Source: an uncultured Christensenellaceae bacterium
Lineage (GTDB): Bacteria; Bacillota; Clostridia; Christensenellales; UBA3700
Assembly (NCBI GenBank): GCA_944383905.1
Contig: CALWRI010000006.1
Location: 67,883-106,176, forward strand
Reading direction: 5' to 3'
DNA length: 38,294 nt
The position numbers and the translations under genes were made by a program. Below are positions 31,987 to 38,294 of the stretch, piece by piece (position 1 is the first letter of the stretch; each line of letters starts with the position of its first letter). The notes under the pieces are model-generated. The model saw only the letters and a program-made list of their open reading frames with translations, was not told the origin of the DNA and searched no databases.

Positions 31987-32478
31987 TCAGATCGAAAACA
32001 ATCCTCCGAGTCTTGCCGATTGCGAATGAGTCAAAGCCACCGCAAGCGCGTCCGCCGCGTCGTCGGGCTTCGGTATCGACTTCAGACGAAGCATACGCGT
32101 GACCATAAACTGCATCTGTTTTTTGTCCGCTTTGCCGTAACCCGTGATCGCCTGTTTTATCTGCATAGGCGTATATTCAAAAAGCCTGCCGCACCTGTCC
32201 GAGCACGCGAGAAGGATCACGCCCCTCGCTTGCGCTACGTTTATGCCCGTTGTGATGTTCTTCGTAAAAAACAGCTCTTCGAGAGCAACGCAGTCGGGTT
32301 TGTATTTGTCGAACAACGCATTGATACCGTCGTATATCATGTGAAGCCGCGCGGGCACGCTTTCGTTTTTCGGCGTTTCTATGACGCCGTAATCGATAGC
32401 CGTGACGTTGCCTTTATCGCTGTTCACAATGCCGTAACCGACGATCGCCAGCCCCGGGTCTATACCCATTATTATCAT
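31987..32478 (-). CDS. ruvC: RuvC Holliday-junction resolvase
   Basis: 163 aa; cuts Holliday junctions with RuvAB at the end of recombination. Catalytic acids are visible in MGIDPGLAIVGYG (Asp), VALEELFF (Glu) and KPDDAADALAVALTHS (two Asp). Also YTPMQIKQAITGYGKADKKQMQFMV, the DNA-binding segment. The ATG overlaps the proA stop (ATGA), with AGGTG upstream, so the two are cotranslated. ruvA and ruvB are not in this window. The start could also be three codons later (MGIDPG). Confidence 0.95.
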   Translation of the reverse strand: MIIMGIDPGLAIVGYGIVNSDKGNVTAIDYGVIETPKNESVPARLHMIYDGINALFDKYKPDCVALEELFFTKNITTGINVAQARGVILLACSDRCGRLFEYTPMQIKQAITGYGKADKKQMQFMVTRMLRLKSIPKPDDAADALAVALTHSQSARLGGLFSI

Positions 32479-33719
32479 TTGCGCACCTGACCGTTGCCGC
32501 GCACGACATATTTTTCTATCGTGAGCTGCTTCAATCCCAGCGGACCTCTCGCGTGCAGTTTTTGCGTCGAAATGCCGATCTCCGCGCCGAAGCCGAACTC
32601 AAAGCCGTCGGTAAAGCGCGTGCTCGCGTTGACGTAAACGCAGGCGCTGTCCACCTTTGCGACGAAATAATCCGCCGCCTTTTCGTCATTTGTGAGAATA
32701 CCGTCGCTGTGACCCGTGCCGTGCGTATTGACTCTCTCCGCCGCTTCGACAACGCCGTCGACGATATAAACGGTCAAGACCTTGTCGCCGTGCTCTTTGT
32801 AATATTCGTCCTCGTCGCAAGGCTGAATATAATCGCAGTAAGCGCGCGCCTCTTTGCTGCCGTTTACTACGCAGCCGTTGCTTTTGAGTTTTTCGCATAC
32901 GAGCGGCAGAAAATCATTTGCGATCTCGACATCGCAAAGCAGCTGTTCGAGCGCGTTGCAGGTCGAAGGACGGCTGACCTTTGCGTTGACGACGACTTCT
33001 GCCGCCATAGCGAGATCTGCAGTTTTTTCGACGTAAAGATGGCAGTTTCCGCCCGCGCTCGCGATGACGGGCATCAGAGCGTTTTCGAGCACGAATTTTT
33101 TGAGACCGTCGCCTCCGCGCGGAATGACGACGTCGATATATTTGCTCTGTTTGAGCATTGCGAGAGAGCCGTCTCTCGTCACGTCGTCAACAAAAGCGAC
33201 TATATCGCGGCTTATGACGCCGCTCTTTTCGATCGCTTTTCCGATAATGTCCGCAAGTATGCGGTTGCTGTTTATCGCCTCTTTGCCTCCGCGAAGCACG
33301 ACGCAGTTGCCCGACTTTATGCAAAGCGCGGCAACGTCCGCCGTCACGTTGGGGCGGGATTCGTATATCACGCCGATAACGCCGAGAGGCACGCGCACCT
33401 TGCTTATTTTGAGTCCGTTGGGGCGCGTCCACGTTTCGGTGACCTCTCCGACGGGATCGTCCAGCTTCGCCACGTCGCGCACGCCTTCGCAGATCGCCGC
33501 TATACGCGCGTCGTTGAGACGGAGCCTGTCTTTCATGGCTTCGCTCAAACCGCTCGCCGCCGCAATATCTTTTGCGTTCTCTTCGAGAATACGCTCCTTG
33601 CTCGCTTCTATCTCGTCTGCGACCGCATTGAGTATCTCGTTTTTCTTGCCGCTGTCAAGCGTGGCGAGATCGTAACTCGCCTTTTTTGCAAGCATACAAA
33701 TCTTTCCGATGTCTGCCAT
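32475..33719 (-). CDS. proA: Glutamate-5-semialdehyde dehydrogenase (gamma-glutamyl phosphate reductase)
   Basis: 414 aa, the usual length. Reduces gamma-glutamyl phosphate to glutamate semialdehyde with NADPH in proline synthesis. Motifs: RVPLGVIGVIYESRPNVTAD, NCVVLRGGKEAINSN, IPRGGDGLKKFV and the catalytic Cys in NAKVSRPSTCNALEQLL, with GTGHSDGILTND and FGFGAEIGISTQKLHARGPL near the end. Start at 33719 (MADIGKIC) is set by GAGGTAATT; the longer frame upstream is Lys/Arg-rich and runs through a terminator. proB is not here. Tight overlap with ruvC is an unusual pairing. Confidence 0.95.
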   Translation of the reverse strand: MADIGKICMLAKKASYDLATLDSGKKNEILNAVADEIEASKERILEENAKDIAAASGLSEAMKDRLRLNDARIAAICEGVRDVAKLDDPVGEVTETWTRPNGLKISKVRVPLGVIGVIYESRPNVTADVAALCIKSGNCVVLRGGKEAINSNRILADIIGKAIEKSGVISRDIVAFVDDVTRDGSLAMLKQSKYIDVVIPRGGDGLKKFVLENALMPVIASAGGNCHLYVEKTADLAMAAEVVVNAKVSRPSTCNALEQLLCDVEIANDFLPLVCEKLKSNGCVVNGSKEARAYCDYIQPCDEDEYYKEHGDKVLTVYIVDGVVEAAERVNTHGTGHSDGILTNDEKAADYFVAKVDSACVYVNASTRFTDGFEFGFGAEIGISTQKLHARGPLGLKQLTIEKYVVRGNGQVRK

Positions 33720-33736
33720 AATTACCTCGTATAGAC

Positions 33737-33760
33737 AAAAACGGGCGACAAACCCGTTTT
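33737..33760 (-). terminator. Terminator of yebC
   Basis: AAAACGGG and CCCGTTTT arms with a 7-base loop, T-rich on both strands. It lies only 18 bp upstream of the proA start, so proA either has a promoter overlapping it or depends on readthrough. Confidence 0.75.
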
Positions 33761-33765
33761 TTTTA

Positions 33766-34509
33766 TTACTCTTCTTCCTCTTCTTCGGTGAGTTCCGCGT
33801 TGTGATAGACGTCCTGAACGTCGTCGTTTTCTTCAAGCATATCCAGAAGTCTTCTGACCTTTATTTCCGTCTCCTCGTCGACCTTGACGGTGTTGGACGG
33901 CACCATCGTGAGCTCCGCGGAAAGCACGACGAGCGATTTGTTGCCCTCGATAGCCTGCTTGACGGTTTCAAAGTCCGCGACCTGCGTGTATATCTCGTAA
34001 ACGTCCTCGTCGGTCACGACGTCGTCCGCGCCCGCTTCAAGCGCGATCTCCATCATCGTATCCTCGTCGACGTTTCCCTTTTCGACGACGATCACGCCCT
34101 TTTTGTCAAACATATAGCTCACGCATCCGGTAGTGCCCAGATTGCCGCCGCATTTGTCGAAATGGTGGCGCACGTCGCTCGCGGTGCGGTTCTTGTTGTC
34201 GGTAAGCGTCCTGACTATGACCGCGACGCCTCCCGCCGCATATCCTTCATAGGTGATCTCCTCGTAGTTGACCGCATTGAGGTCTCCGCTCGCCTTCTTT
34301 ATGCCTCTGATAATGTTGTCGTTGGGCATATTGTTCGCCTTTGCCTTTGCGATGACGTCGCGGAGCTTGGAGTTGATGTTGGGATCTGGACCGCCCGCTT
34401 TGACTGCGACGGCGATCTCTCTGCCGATCTTTGTAAATACGTTGGCGCGCTTTGCGTCTGCCGCGCCCTTCTTGTTTTTGATGTTAGCCCATTTGCTGTG
34501 TCCGGACAT
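33766..34509 (-). CDS. YebC/PmpR (TACO1) family translation/regulatory protein
   Basis: 247 aa with the invariant start [32 protein letters not shown], then [36 protein letters not shown] and [23 protein letters not shown]. The family was first called transcriptional regulators and has more recently been linked to relieving ribosome stalling. The C-terminus ends in a run of Glu. ACGGAGGTATTTGC precedes the ATG, and there is a clear promoter. It is monocistronic, followed by a terminator. Confidence 0.93.
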   Translation of the reverse strand: MSGHSKWANIKNKKGAADAKRANVFTKIGREIAVAVKAGGPDPNINSKLRDVIAKAKANNMPNDNIIRGIKKASGDLNAVNYEEITYEGYAAGGVAVIVRTLTDNKNRTASDVRHHFDKCGGNLGTTGCVSYMFDKKGVIVVEKGNVDEDTMMEIALEAGADDVVTDEDVYEIYTQVADFETVKQAIEGNKSLVVLSAELTMVPSNTVKVDEETEIKVRRLLDMLEENDDVQDVYHNAELTEEEEEE

Positions 34510-34542
34510 GCAAATACCTCCGTAACTGTAATTAACTTTATT

Positions 34543-34571
34543 ATTTTATAACAAATCGCGCGCAAAATCAA
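34543..34571 (-). promoter_or_regulatory. Promoter of yebC
   Basis: TTGATT (34566-34571) and TAAAAT (34543-34548) with a 17-bp spacer, 33 bp before the ATG. Confidence 0.65.
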
Positions 34572-34604
34572 GGCAACGCGCGCATTTAATGATTATATGC
34601 AAAA

Positions 34605-34640
34605 ATTTGCCGACAGGCGAATGCTCTGATTTGCCGACAG
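34605..34640. repeat. Two 12-bp direct repeats upstream of yebC
   Basis: ATTTGCCGACAG occurs at 34605-34616 and 34629-34640, exactly 24 bp apart in register. Both lie upstream of the yebC promoter, as binding sites of an activator or repressor might. Confidence 0.5.
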
Positions 34641-34663
34641 ACAAACGCTGAAACGGTTAAAAC

Positions 34664-34770
34664 GAAAAACCGGGGCTTGCCTCCCCGGTCAACGCTTTAC
34701 TCATGCGCAGTGAAGCCGTGCCCCCGGGCAGCGGTATGATTTTCACTCCCGTGACAACGACTAAAACAGT
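34664..34770 (-). ncRNA. Structured 3' element and terminator after the TrmH-family gene
   Basis: Downstream of the methyltransferase stop the minus strand has three hairpins in a row: CGACT-GTTTT-AGTCG, a longer one bounded by GTGAA and TTCAC with inner TGCC-CGGG-GGCA, and a terminator ACCGGGG-AGGCAAG-CCCCGGT followed by TTTTT (34665-34689). The terminator is secure. Whether the rest is a small RNA, a structured 3' UTR or a short ORF without ATG is unclear. Confidence 0.55.
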
Positions 34771-34793
34771 CGGACGCGCTTATTTTGCAATAG

Positions 34794-35561
34794 TTATTTT
34801 TCGTATACGAGAGTGTACATCGCGACGCTCATTGCGACCGCGGCGTTGAGAGACTGCATCCCCTCTTTCATCGGCAAAGCGAGTATTTTGTCCGCCTTCT
34901 TTCTGAAATACGGCGAAATGCCGTGCGCTTCGTTGCCCGCGACGAGAGCAAAGGGTCTGTCCTTGTCTATTTTTGCCTCGTATATGTTCTCACCGCCCAT
35001 ATCGAGCGCGTATACGTTGTGCCCCTCAAGCAGTTTTTCGGCTTCGTCGTCGCTGTTCACGGTCACTATGTTGACCGAAAACACGCCGCCCATCGACCCT
35101 CTGACGACTTTTCCCGCCGTCCAGTCAGTACAGCCGACGGCAAGTATCTGACTTATGCCGCACGCGACGCAGGTCCTGACTATCGTGCCGAAATTGCCGG
35201 GATCGGATATGCCGTCCAGCACGGCGACGTCCTCTTTTATCACCCTTTTTTCAAGCGGCATCGCTACGACCGCAACGATCCCCGCAGGGGTGGTCGTGTC
35301 GCTTATCTGCTGCATACATTTGTCGGACACTTCGAAAACCTTTGTGCGTGTGCCTTCGTACCTGCGGAGCACGTCGGAAAACTGTTCGACTTTATCCTGC
35401 GCGACGATCAGGCTGTCAACAATGACGTCTTCGGGAATATCGCGCACGATATTGGCGCCTTCGGCGAGCAATTTGCCCTCTTTGTAGCGCGTTTCTTTGT
35501 CTTTGAGCGACTTAAAATACTTGATTTTTGCGTTTGCAACACTCGTTATAGTTTCTCTCAT
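34794..35561 (-). CDS. TrmH/SpoU-family RNA 2'-O-methyltransferase
   Basis: 255 aa, methylates ribose in rRNA or tRNA. An N-terminal SpoU substrate-binding domain (NAKIKYFKSLKDKETRYKEG) is followed by the knotted SPOUT core: VLDGISDPGNFGTIVRTCVA (motif 1), GCTDWTAGKVVRGSMGGVFS (motif 2) and LPMKEGMQSLNAAVAMSVAM (motif 3). The exact target base is not known; rRNA-type sequences (TsnR/RlmB-like) are nearest. No ribosome site is present. The promoter's -10 ends six bases before the ATG, so the mRNA is probably leaderless. Confidence 0.92.
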   Translation of the reverse strand: MRETITSVANAKIKYFKSLKDKETRYKEGKLLAEGANIVRDIPEDVIVDSLIVAQDKVEQFSDVLRRYEGTRTKVFEVSDKCMQQISDTTTPAGIVAVVAMPLEKRVIKEDVAVLDGISDPGNFGTIVRTCVACGISQILAVGCTDWTAGKVVRGSMGGVFSVNIVTVNSDDEAEKLLEGHNVYALDMGGENIYEAKIDKDRPFALVAGNEAHGISPYFRKKADKILALPMKEGMQSLNAAVAMSVAMYTLVYEK

Positions 35562-35567
35562 GGCTTC

Positions 35568-35596
35568 ATTTTAGCACAATCAAAAAGAGTTTTCAA
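35568..35596 (-). promoter_or_regulatory. Promoter giving a leaderless TrmH-family mRNA
   Basis: TTGAAA (35591-35596) and TAAAAT (35568-35573) with 17-bp spacing. Six bases (GAAGCC) separate the -10 from the ATG, so transcription should begin at or beside the A of the start codon. Confidence 0.7.
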
Positions 35597-35795
35597 GACC
35601 CGACAATGCGTTAAACCGCAAATCGGTGAAAAAAGCGATTTTTGAGTTTTTCGTTGTAAAAAGAGTATTTTGTCCGTTTTCAGGCAAGACAACGCAATTT
35701 GTCCGAAAAGACCTATTACGCGCGTTGACTCTTTGCGAAGCTCCGCAACAATGCGATAGATCCGCCCCGAAGCATTAAAAACCCTGTCAAAGCAT

Positions 35796-35825
35796 AAAAA
35801 AACCGCCTCGCTTTTAGCAAGGCGG
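35796..35825 (-). terminator. Terminator of infC-rpmI-rplT
   Basis: Minus-strand CCGCCTTGC-TAAAA-GCGAGGCGG (9 bp, one G-U) followed by seven T. The 200 bp between it and the methyltransferase promoter holds no gene. Confidence 0.9.
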
Positions 35826-35843
35826 GTAATATGCCGTGAACGA

Positions 35844-36188
35844 TTATGCTTTTGCCTTTTCGCAAAGTGCCGCAAAAGCCGCGCTGTCGTTTACCGCGAG
35901 ATCCGCGAGGACCTTTCTGTTGAGGTTGATACCCTGCTTTTTGAGTCCGTTCATGAATCTGCTGTAAGAAAGACCGTTCATTCTCGCGCCGGCGTTGATA
36001 CGAGCGATCCACAACTGACGGAACTGTCTCTTCTTGTTCTTTCTGCCGACGTAAGCATAGTTCTGCGATTTCATGACCGCTTCGCGAGCTATGCGGTAGA
36101 GTTTGGATTTAGCGCCCCAATAACCCTTTGCTGCCTTCAATATCTTTCTGCGTTTCTTTACTGCGTTTACGCCTCTTTTAATTCTCAT
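35844..36188 (-). CDS. rplT: 50S ribosomal protein L20
   Basis: 114 aa, the expected length: [60 protein letters not shown] and [20 protein letters not shown] are the standard L20 blocks. It binds 23S rRNA early in large-subunit assembly. In Bacillus, L20 represses its own operon through the leader; the leader here fits that. Last gene of the operon, 16 bp after rpmI. Confidence 0.98.
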   Translation of the reverse strand: MRIKRGVNAVKKRRKILKAAKGYWGAKSKLYRIAREAVMKSQNYAYVGRKNKKRQFRQLWIARINAGARMNGLSYSRFMNGLKKQGINLNRKVLADLAVNDSAAFAALCEKAKA

Positions 36189-36204
36189 ATTCTTATACCT
36201 CCGA

Positions 36205-36393
36205 TTAGATCATGCCCTTTATCGTTTTAGCCTGGGTCTGGTCGACGAACGCCGCCTTTCTCAAACCGCGCTTTCTCTTGGGCGATTTTTTGCTAAGAAT
36301 ATGTCTGCGGTTCATCTTAGCTCTCTTAATTTTGCCGCTTCCGGTCAGCGAAAAACGCTTTTTCGCGCCGCTATGTGATTTTTGTTTTGGCAT
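36205..36393 (-). CDS. rpmI: 50S ribosomal protein L35
   Basis: 62 aa, [20 protein letters not shown] then [26 protein letters not shown], the standard L35 sequence. The ATG at 36393 has GGAGGACAAGAAA upstream; a start five codons earlier would precede it without a site. Middle gene of the operon. Confidence 0.97.
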   Translation of the reverse strand: MPKQKSHSGAKKRFSLTGSGKIKRAKMNRRHILSKKSPKRKRGLRKAAFVDQTQAKTIKGMI

Positions 36394-36418
36394 TTTCTTG
36401 TCCTCCAAAATTATTTCG

Positions 36419-36931
36419 TTATTTTTTCGAGACGGGTATGAGCAGCATTGCCACTACTCTGCCTTCCGTTGTGGGAGGCTTATCCATCTGCGCGTTTTCC
36501 TTGACAAGCTCAAAGAAGTCGTTCATAACCTTGAGTGCAAGTTCCGGTCTCGCCTGCTGTCTGCCCTTGAGCCTGATCGAAACTCTGACCCTGTTGCCGT
36601 CGCTTATGAACTTGTTTGCCTGCTTTGCCTTTGTATTGAGGTCTCCGACGTCTATGGTAGCGCTCAGCCAAACTTCCTTGACTTCGACCACCTTCTGATT
36701 TTTTCTGTTTTCTTTTTCGCGCTTCGTGGTCTCATAACGGTATTTGCCGTAATCCATAAGTTTGCATACGGGCGGCTTTGCCGTGGGAGAAATGAGCACG
36801 AGGTCGAGATTTTGCTCGTCCGCTATGGCGTTGGCCTCTCTCGACGACATAATGCCGAGCTGCGCGCCGTCAGCACCGAGAAGTCTGACTTCTCTTTCTC
36901 TGATGTCGGAATTGATAAGCAGTTCTTTGAT
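36419..36931 (-). CDS. infC: Translation initiation factor IF-3 (ATC start)
   Basis: 170 aa. Read from an ATC codon at 36931 the protein begins (M)[20 protein letters not shown], then [40 protein letters not shown] and the C-domain [20 protein letters not shown]. These match IF-3 along its length. AGGAGGACACGCTT stands eight bases before the ATC, and no ATG or GTG exists in frame until the conserved MSS (36850), which would remove 27 conserved residues. Rare AUU/AUC starts let IF-3 restrain its own translation, an established mechanism. IF-3 prevents premature subunit joining and proofreads the start codon. Confidence 0.93.
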   Translation of the reverse strand: MKELLINSDIREREVRLLGADGAQLGIMSSREANAIADEQNLDLVLISPTAKPPVCKLMDYGKYRYETTKREKENRKNQKVVEVKEVWLSATIDVGDLNTKAKQANKFISDGNRVRVSIRLKGRQQARPELALKVMNDFFELVKENAQMDKPPTTEGRVVAMLLIPVSKK

Positions 36932-37060
36932 AAGCGTGTCCTCCTGATAAAAATATTGCGGATAACAAAACGTAGAGTTACCCGCAATAAAACCGTGATC
37001 AATTTTATTAACCTCGTCAGACCGTTGGCGACGGGTGAGAAACTCGTTCTGCTTCGTTAC
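36932..37060 (-). promoter_or_regulatory. L20-type leader with attenuator before infC
   Basis: About 130 nt from the predicted start to the infC ribosome site. Its 3' part contains ATTGCGGGTAAC and GTTATCCGCAAT (36977-36988 and 36955-36966), a 12-bp stem with one G-U pair and a 10-nt loop, followed by ATTTTTAT: an intrinsic terminator directly before the AGGAGG. This matches the position and logic of the Firmicutes L20 leader, where L20 binding promotes premature termination. Confidence 0.8.
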
Positions 37061-37066
37061 GCTAAT

Positions 37067-37095
37067 ATATTACATTAGTCGCACGATTATGTCAA
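37067..37095 (-). promoter_or_regulatory. Promoter of infC-rpmI-rplT
   Basis: TTGACA (37090-37095) and TAATAT (37067-37072) with a 17-bp spacer. The 17 bp at 37089-37105 are identical to those around the -35 of the TM1266 leader promoter. Confidence 0.8.
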
Positions 37096-37148
37096 CGGTT
37101 TTTGAGGTGATTTTACAGTTTTTTCAACATTTCCGCTCTTTTGACGCG

Positions 37149-38156
37149 TCAGGCTTTGTTTTCGGCGTTTTCGGTCACGGGAGCCGGGGCAGTCTTTCCC
37201 GCATAGCGCTCATAATTCAATATAACTCCGTTTATCTGCTTGCGCAGGTATGCGCTCGCCATGGCGATCACAGCTCCCGCGATACAGATCGCGCCGTCGG
37301 GAAGCACATAAGTGCACTGATACACGAAAGAATACACCCACACGTTGTCAAAGTCGGACGGCATATACTCTCCGAAATAGACTGCGCCCGAAATAAAGTG
37401 GCAGATAAAGCGCGCTATCACGCCGAGAAGTATGCCCGAAGCAAGCGCAAGCCCGTCTTTTACGACTGCGTTTATCGGCAGCTTTGCAAACGTCTTGCGG
37501 AATATGCCTCCCAGCGTACCGATCAGAGCGAACGGCAGTATGTAGTCGAGAAGAAACTGTACGGGATGCACTATCCACGGATTCTGCAACGTCTGCAAAA
37601 GTCCGCAGACAAAGCCCGCGATCGTACCTCTTCTTATGCCGAACATATAAGAATAAAGCGCGAGCGGCAACAGCGAAAACATCGTGATCGAACCGCCGTA
37701 AGGTGCATCGTAGAACTTGACGTAAGAGAGACCGAACGAGAGCGCGACGCAGACCGCGGCGTAAACGATCGACATCGTGTGCGCTCTTCCCGTGACCTTT
37801 TTGCGGTCGATCATAAGCGTCAGGATCAGCGCGCCGAAAAGAACTATCGTCATCACCGCGATTATCCACGGATAGGCTTTCCCCGACTCGACGAGTCCCG
37901 CAAGCCCGTCCTCCATATCCGTCGTCTTCGATACGTCGACAAGATTGATTATCGTTACGACAAGAGCGTACAGAACCGCAAGCGCGACGCACGCGATAAC
38001 GGTGATCTTGAAATACTCCTTCTTTGCAAAACGGACGACAACGCAGGCGACGATCATAGCCGCAAGCAAAATAAGTCCGACGCAGACGAAGGTGCCTTCA
38101 CGGGTAGAGAAATCGAAATACGACGTGTACTCCGCTCCCAAAAGAAAATTGAACAT
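37149..38156 (-). CDS. thiT: Thiamine ECF transporter S component ThiT with N-terminal extension
   Basis: 335 aa. Residues about 125-320 are ThiT: SFGLSYVKFYDAPYGGSITM, FSLLPLALYSYMFGIRRGTI and NPWIVHPVQFLLDYILPFAL are the thiamine-binding S-component signatures. It works with the shared EcfA/EcfT module, not present here. A normal ThiT has under 200 residues; this one carries about 125 extra at the front with three or four added membrane helices (21-42, 51-72, 97-116). The TPP riboswitch upstream confirms the thiamine role. AAGGAG lies seven bases before the ATG. Confidence 0.92.
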   Translation of the reverse strand: MFNFLLGAEYTSYFDFSTREGTFVCVGLILLAAMIVACVVVRFAKKEYFKITVIACVALAVLYALVVTIINLVDVSKTTDMEDGLAGLVESGKAYPWIIAVMTIVLFGALILTLMIDRKKVTGRAHTMSIVYAAVCVALSFGLSYVKFYDAPYGGSITMFSLLPLALYSYMFGIRRGTIAGFVCGLLQTLQNPWIVHPVQFLLDYILPFALIGTLGGIFRKTFAKLPINAVVKDGLALASGILLGVIARFICHFISGAVYFGEYMPSDFDNVWVYSFVYQCTYVLPDGAICIAGAVIAMASAYLRKQINGVILNYERYAGKTAPAPVTENAENKA

Positions 38157-38180
38157 AAAAAAACTCCTTAAGCTAAGGAG
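38157..38180 (-). terminator. Riboswitch expression platform: terminator containing the SD
   Basis: CTCCTTA-GCT-TAAGGAG forms a perfect 7-bp hairpin followed by seven T residues and then the thiT ATG. The 3' arm is the Shine-Dalgarno itself, so folding can both end transcription and hide the ribosome site. Confidence 0.85.
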
Positions 38181-38200
38181 AACTCGAAAATACCTGAAAG

Positions 38201-38281
38201 ATTTTTGCTTCCTTTCGCAAGTACTAACTTGACCAAGTTCAAAGGGTATTTCTCAGCCGATTTTATCAGCACCCCTAGCTT
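38201..38281 (-). promoter_or_regulatory. TPP riboswitch (THI element)
   Basis: The minus strand carries the conserved blocks in order: AGGGGTGC, GGCTGAGA with ATACCC, TTTGAACTTGGTCAAGTTAG, TACTTGCGAAAGGAAGC. These are the pyrimidine- and pyrophosphate-binding arms of the TPP aptamer, directly upstream of thiT. A TATAAT at 38289-38294, at the window edge, would be the -10; its -35 lies outside. Confidence 0.96.
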
Positions 38282-38294
38282 TGACTCTATTATA

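Noticed and set aside
31680..32102. 140-aa plus-strand frame after the symporter
   Set aside because: It starts in one terminator, crosses a second and runs antisense into ruvC.
33720..33836. 39-residue N-terminal extension of ProA
   Set aside because: It is Lys/Arg/Thr-rich, runs through the yebC terminator, and the ATG at 33719 has a ribosome site and gives the normal ProA length.
34680..34760. tRNA or SRP RNA in the structured stretch near 34700
   Set aside because: No cloverleaf with a GGTTCGAAT-type T loop and no conserved SRP tetraloop region; the stems fit successive hairpins and a terminator only.

Overview
The window reads as a chromosomal segment of an anaerobic Firmicute, probably an uncultured, Clostridia-like gut lineage. 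The support is mixed. Seen directly: strong AGGAGG-type ribosome sites, TTGACA/TATAAT promoters with 17-bp spacers, many stem-plus-T-run terminators, a classic TPP riboswitch, and an infC-rpmI-rplT operon with an attenuated leader. Known of families: the TM1266-type ACT protein belongs to iron-only hydrogenase systems of anaerobes. The exact lineage is inference. No tRNA, rRNA, CRISPR array, insertion sequence or integrase was seen.

Layout. 1-1830: a partial serine hydrolase (minus strand) and murG (plus strand). 1900-13560: an intact phage-type cassette, nearly all on the minus strand. Read in transcription order it is a SOS-box-preceded HTH regulator, a divergent secreted-protein gene on the plus strand, terminase large subunit, two small proteins, portal, scaffold, major capsid, a 105-aa protein, a gp4-like head-closure protein, a gp10-like tail hub, two small ORFs, a coiled-coil protein, a BhlA/UviB-type protein and a second holin, ending in a terminator. 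The order matches the head and short-tail module of P22-like podoviruses. No integrase, repressor, replication gene, tailspike or endolysin is present. This makes it either a remnant or a domesticated particle (gene-transfer-agent-like), and it is the most interesting system in the window.

14120-20270 is one minus-strand operon from a strong promoter: CNNM/CBS membrane protein, isoleucyl-tRNA synthetase, rRNA-type methyltransferase and RluA-type pseudouridine synthase. 20356-22450 holds a divergent DUF3343 / cysteine-desulfurase pair sharing a palindrome, and a divergent pair of small unknown proteins. 22454-24982 is a three-gene ABC importer of the NMT1/SsuA type. 25105-25584 is a TM1266-family hydrogenase regulator behind a structured, terminator-bearing leader RNA of no class I recognise. 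25613-28272 carries an S41 protease and malic enzyme. 28329-29408 encodes a MalK-like ATPase that has lost almost every catalytic motif. 30099-31652 is a GPH sugar symporter.

31987-38294, all minus strand, is housekeeping: ruvC and proA (overlapping), yebC, a TrmH/SpoU methyltransferase whose promoter implies a leaderless mRNA, infC-rpmI-rplT with an L20-type leader and an ATC start for infC, and thiT behind a TPP riboswitch whose terminator hairpin contains the ribosome binding site.
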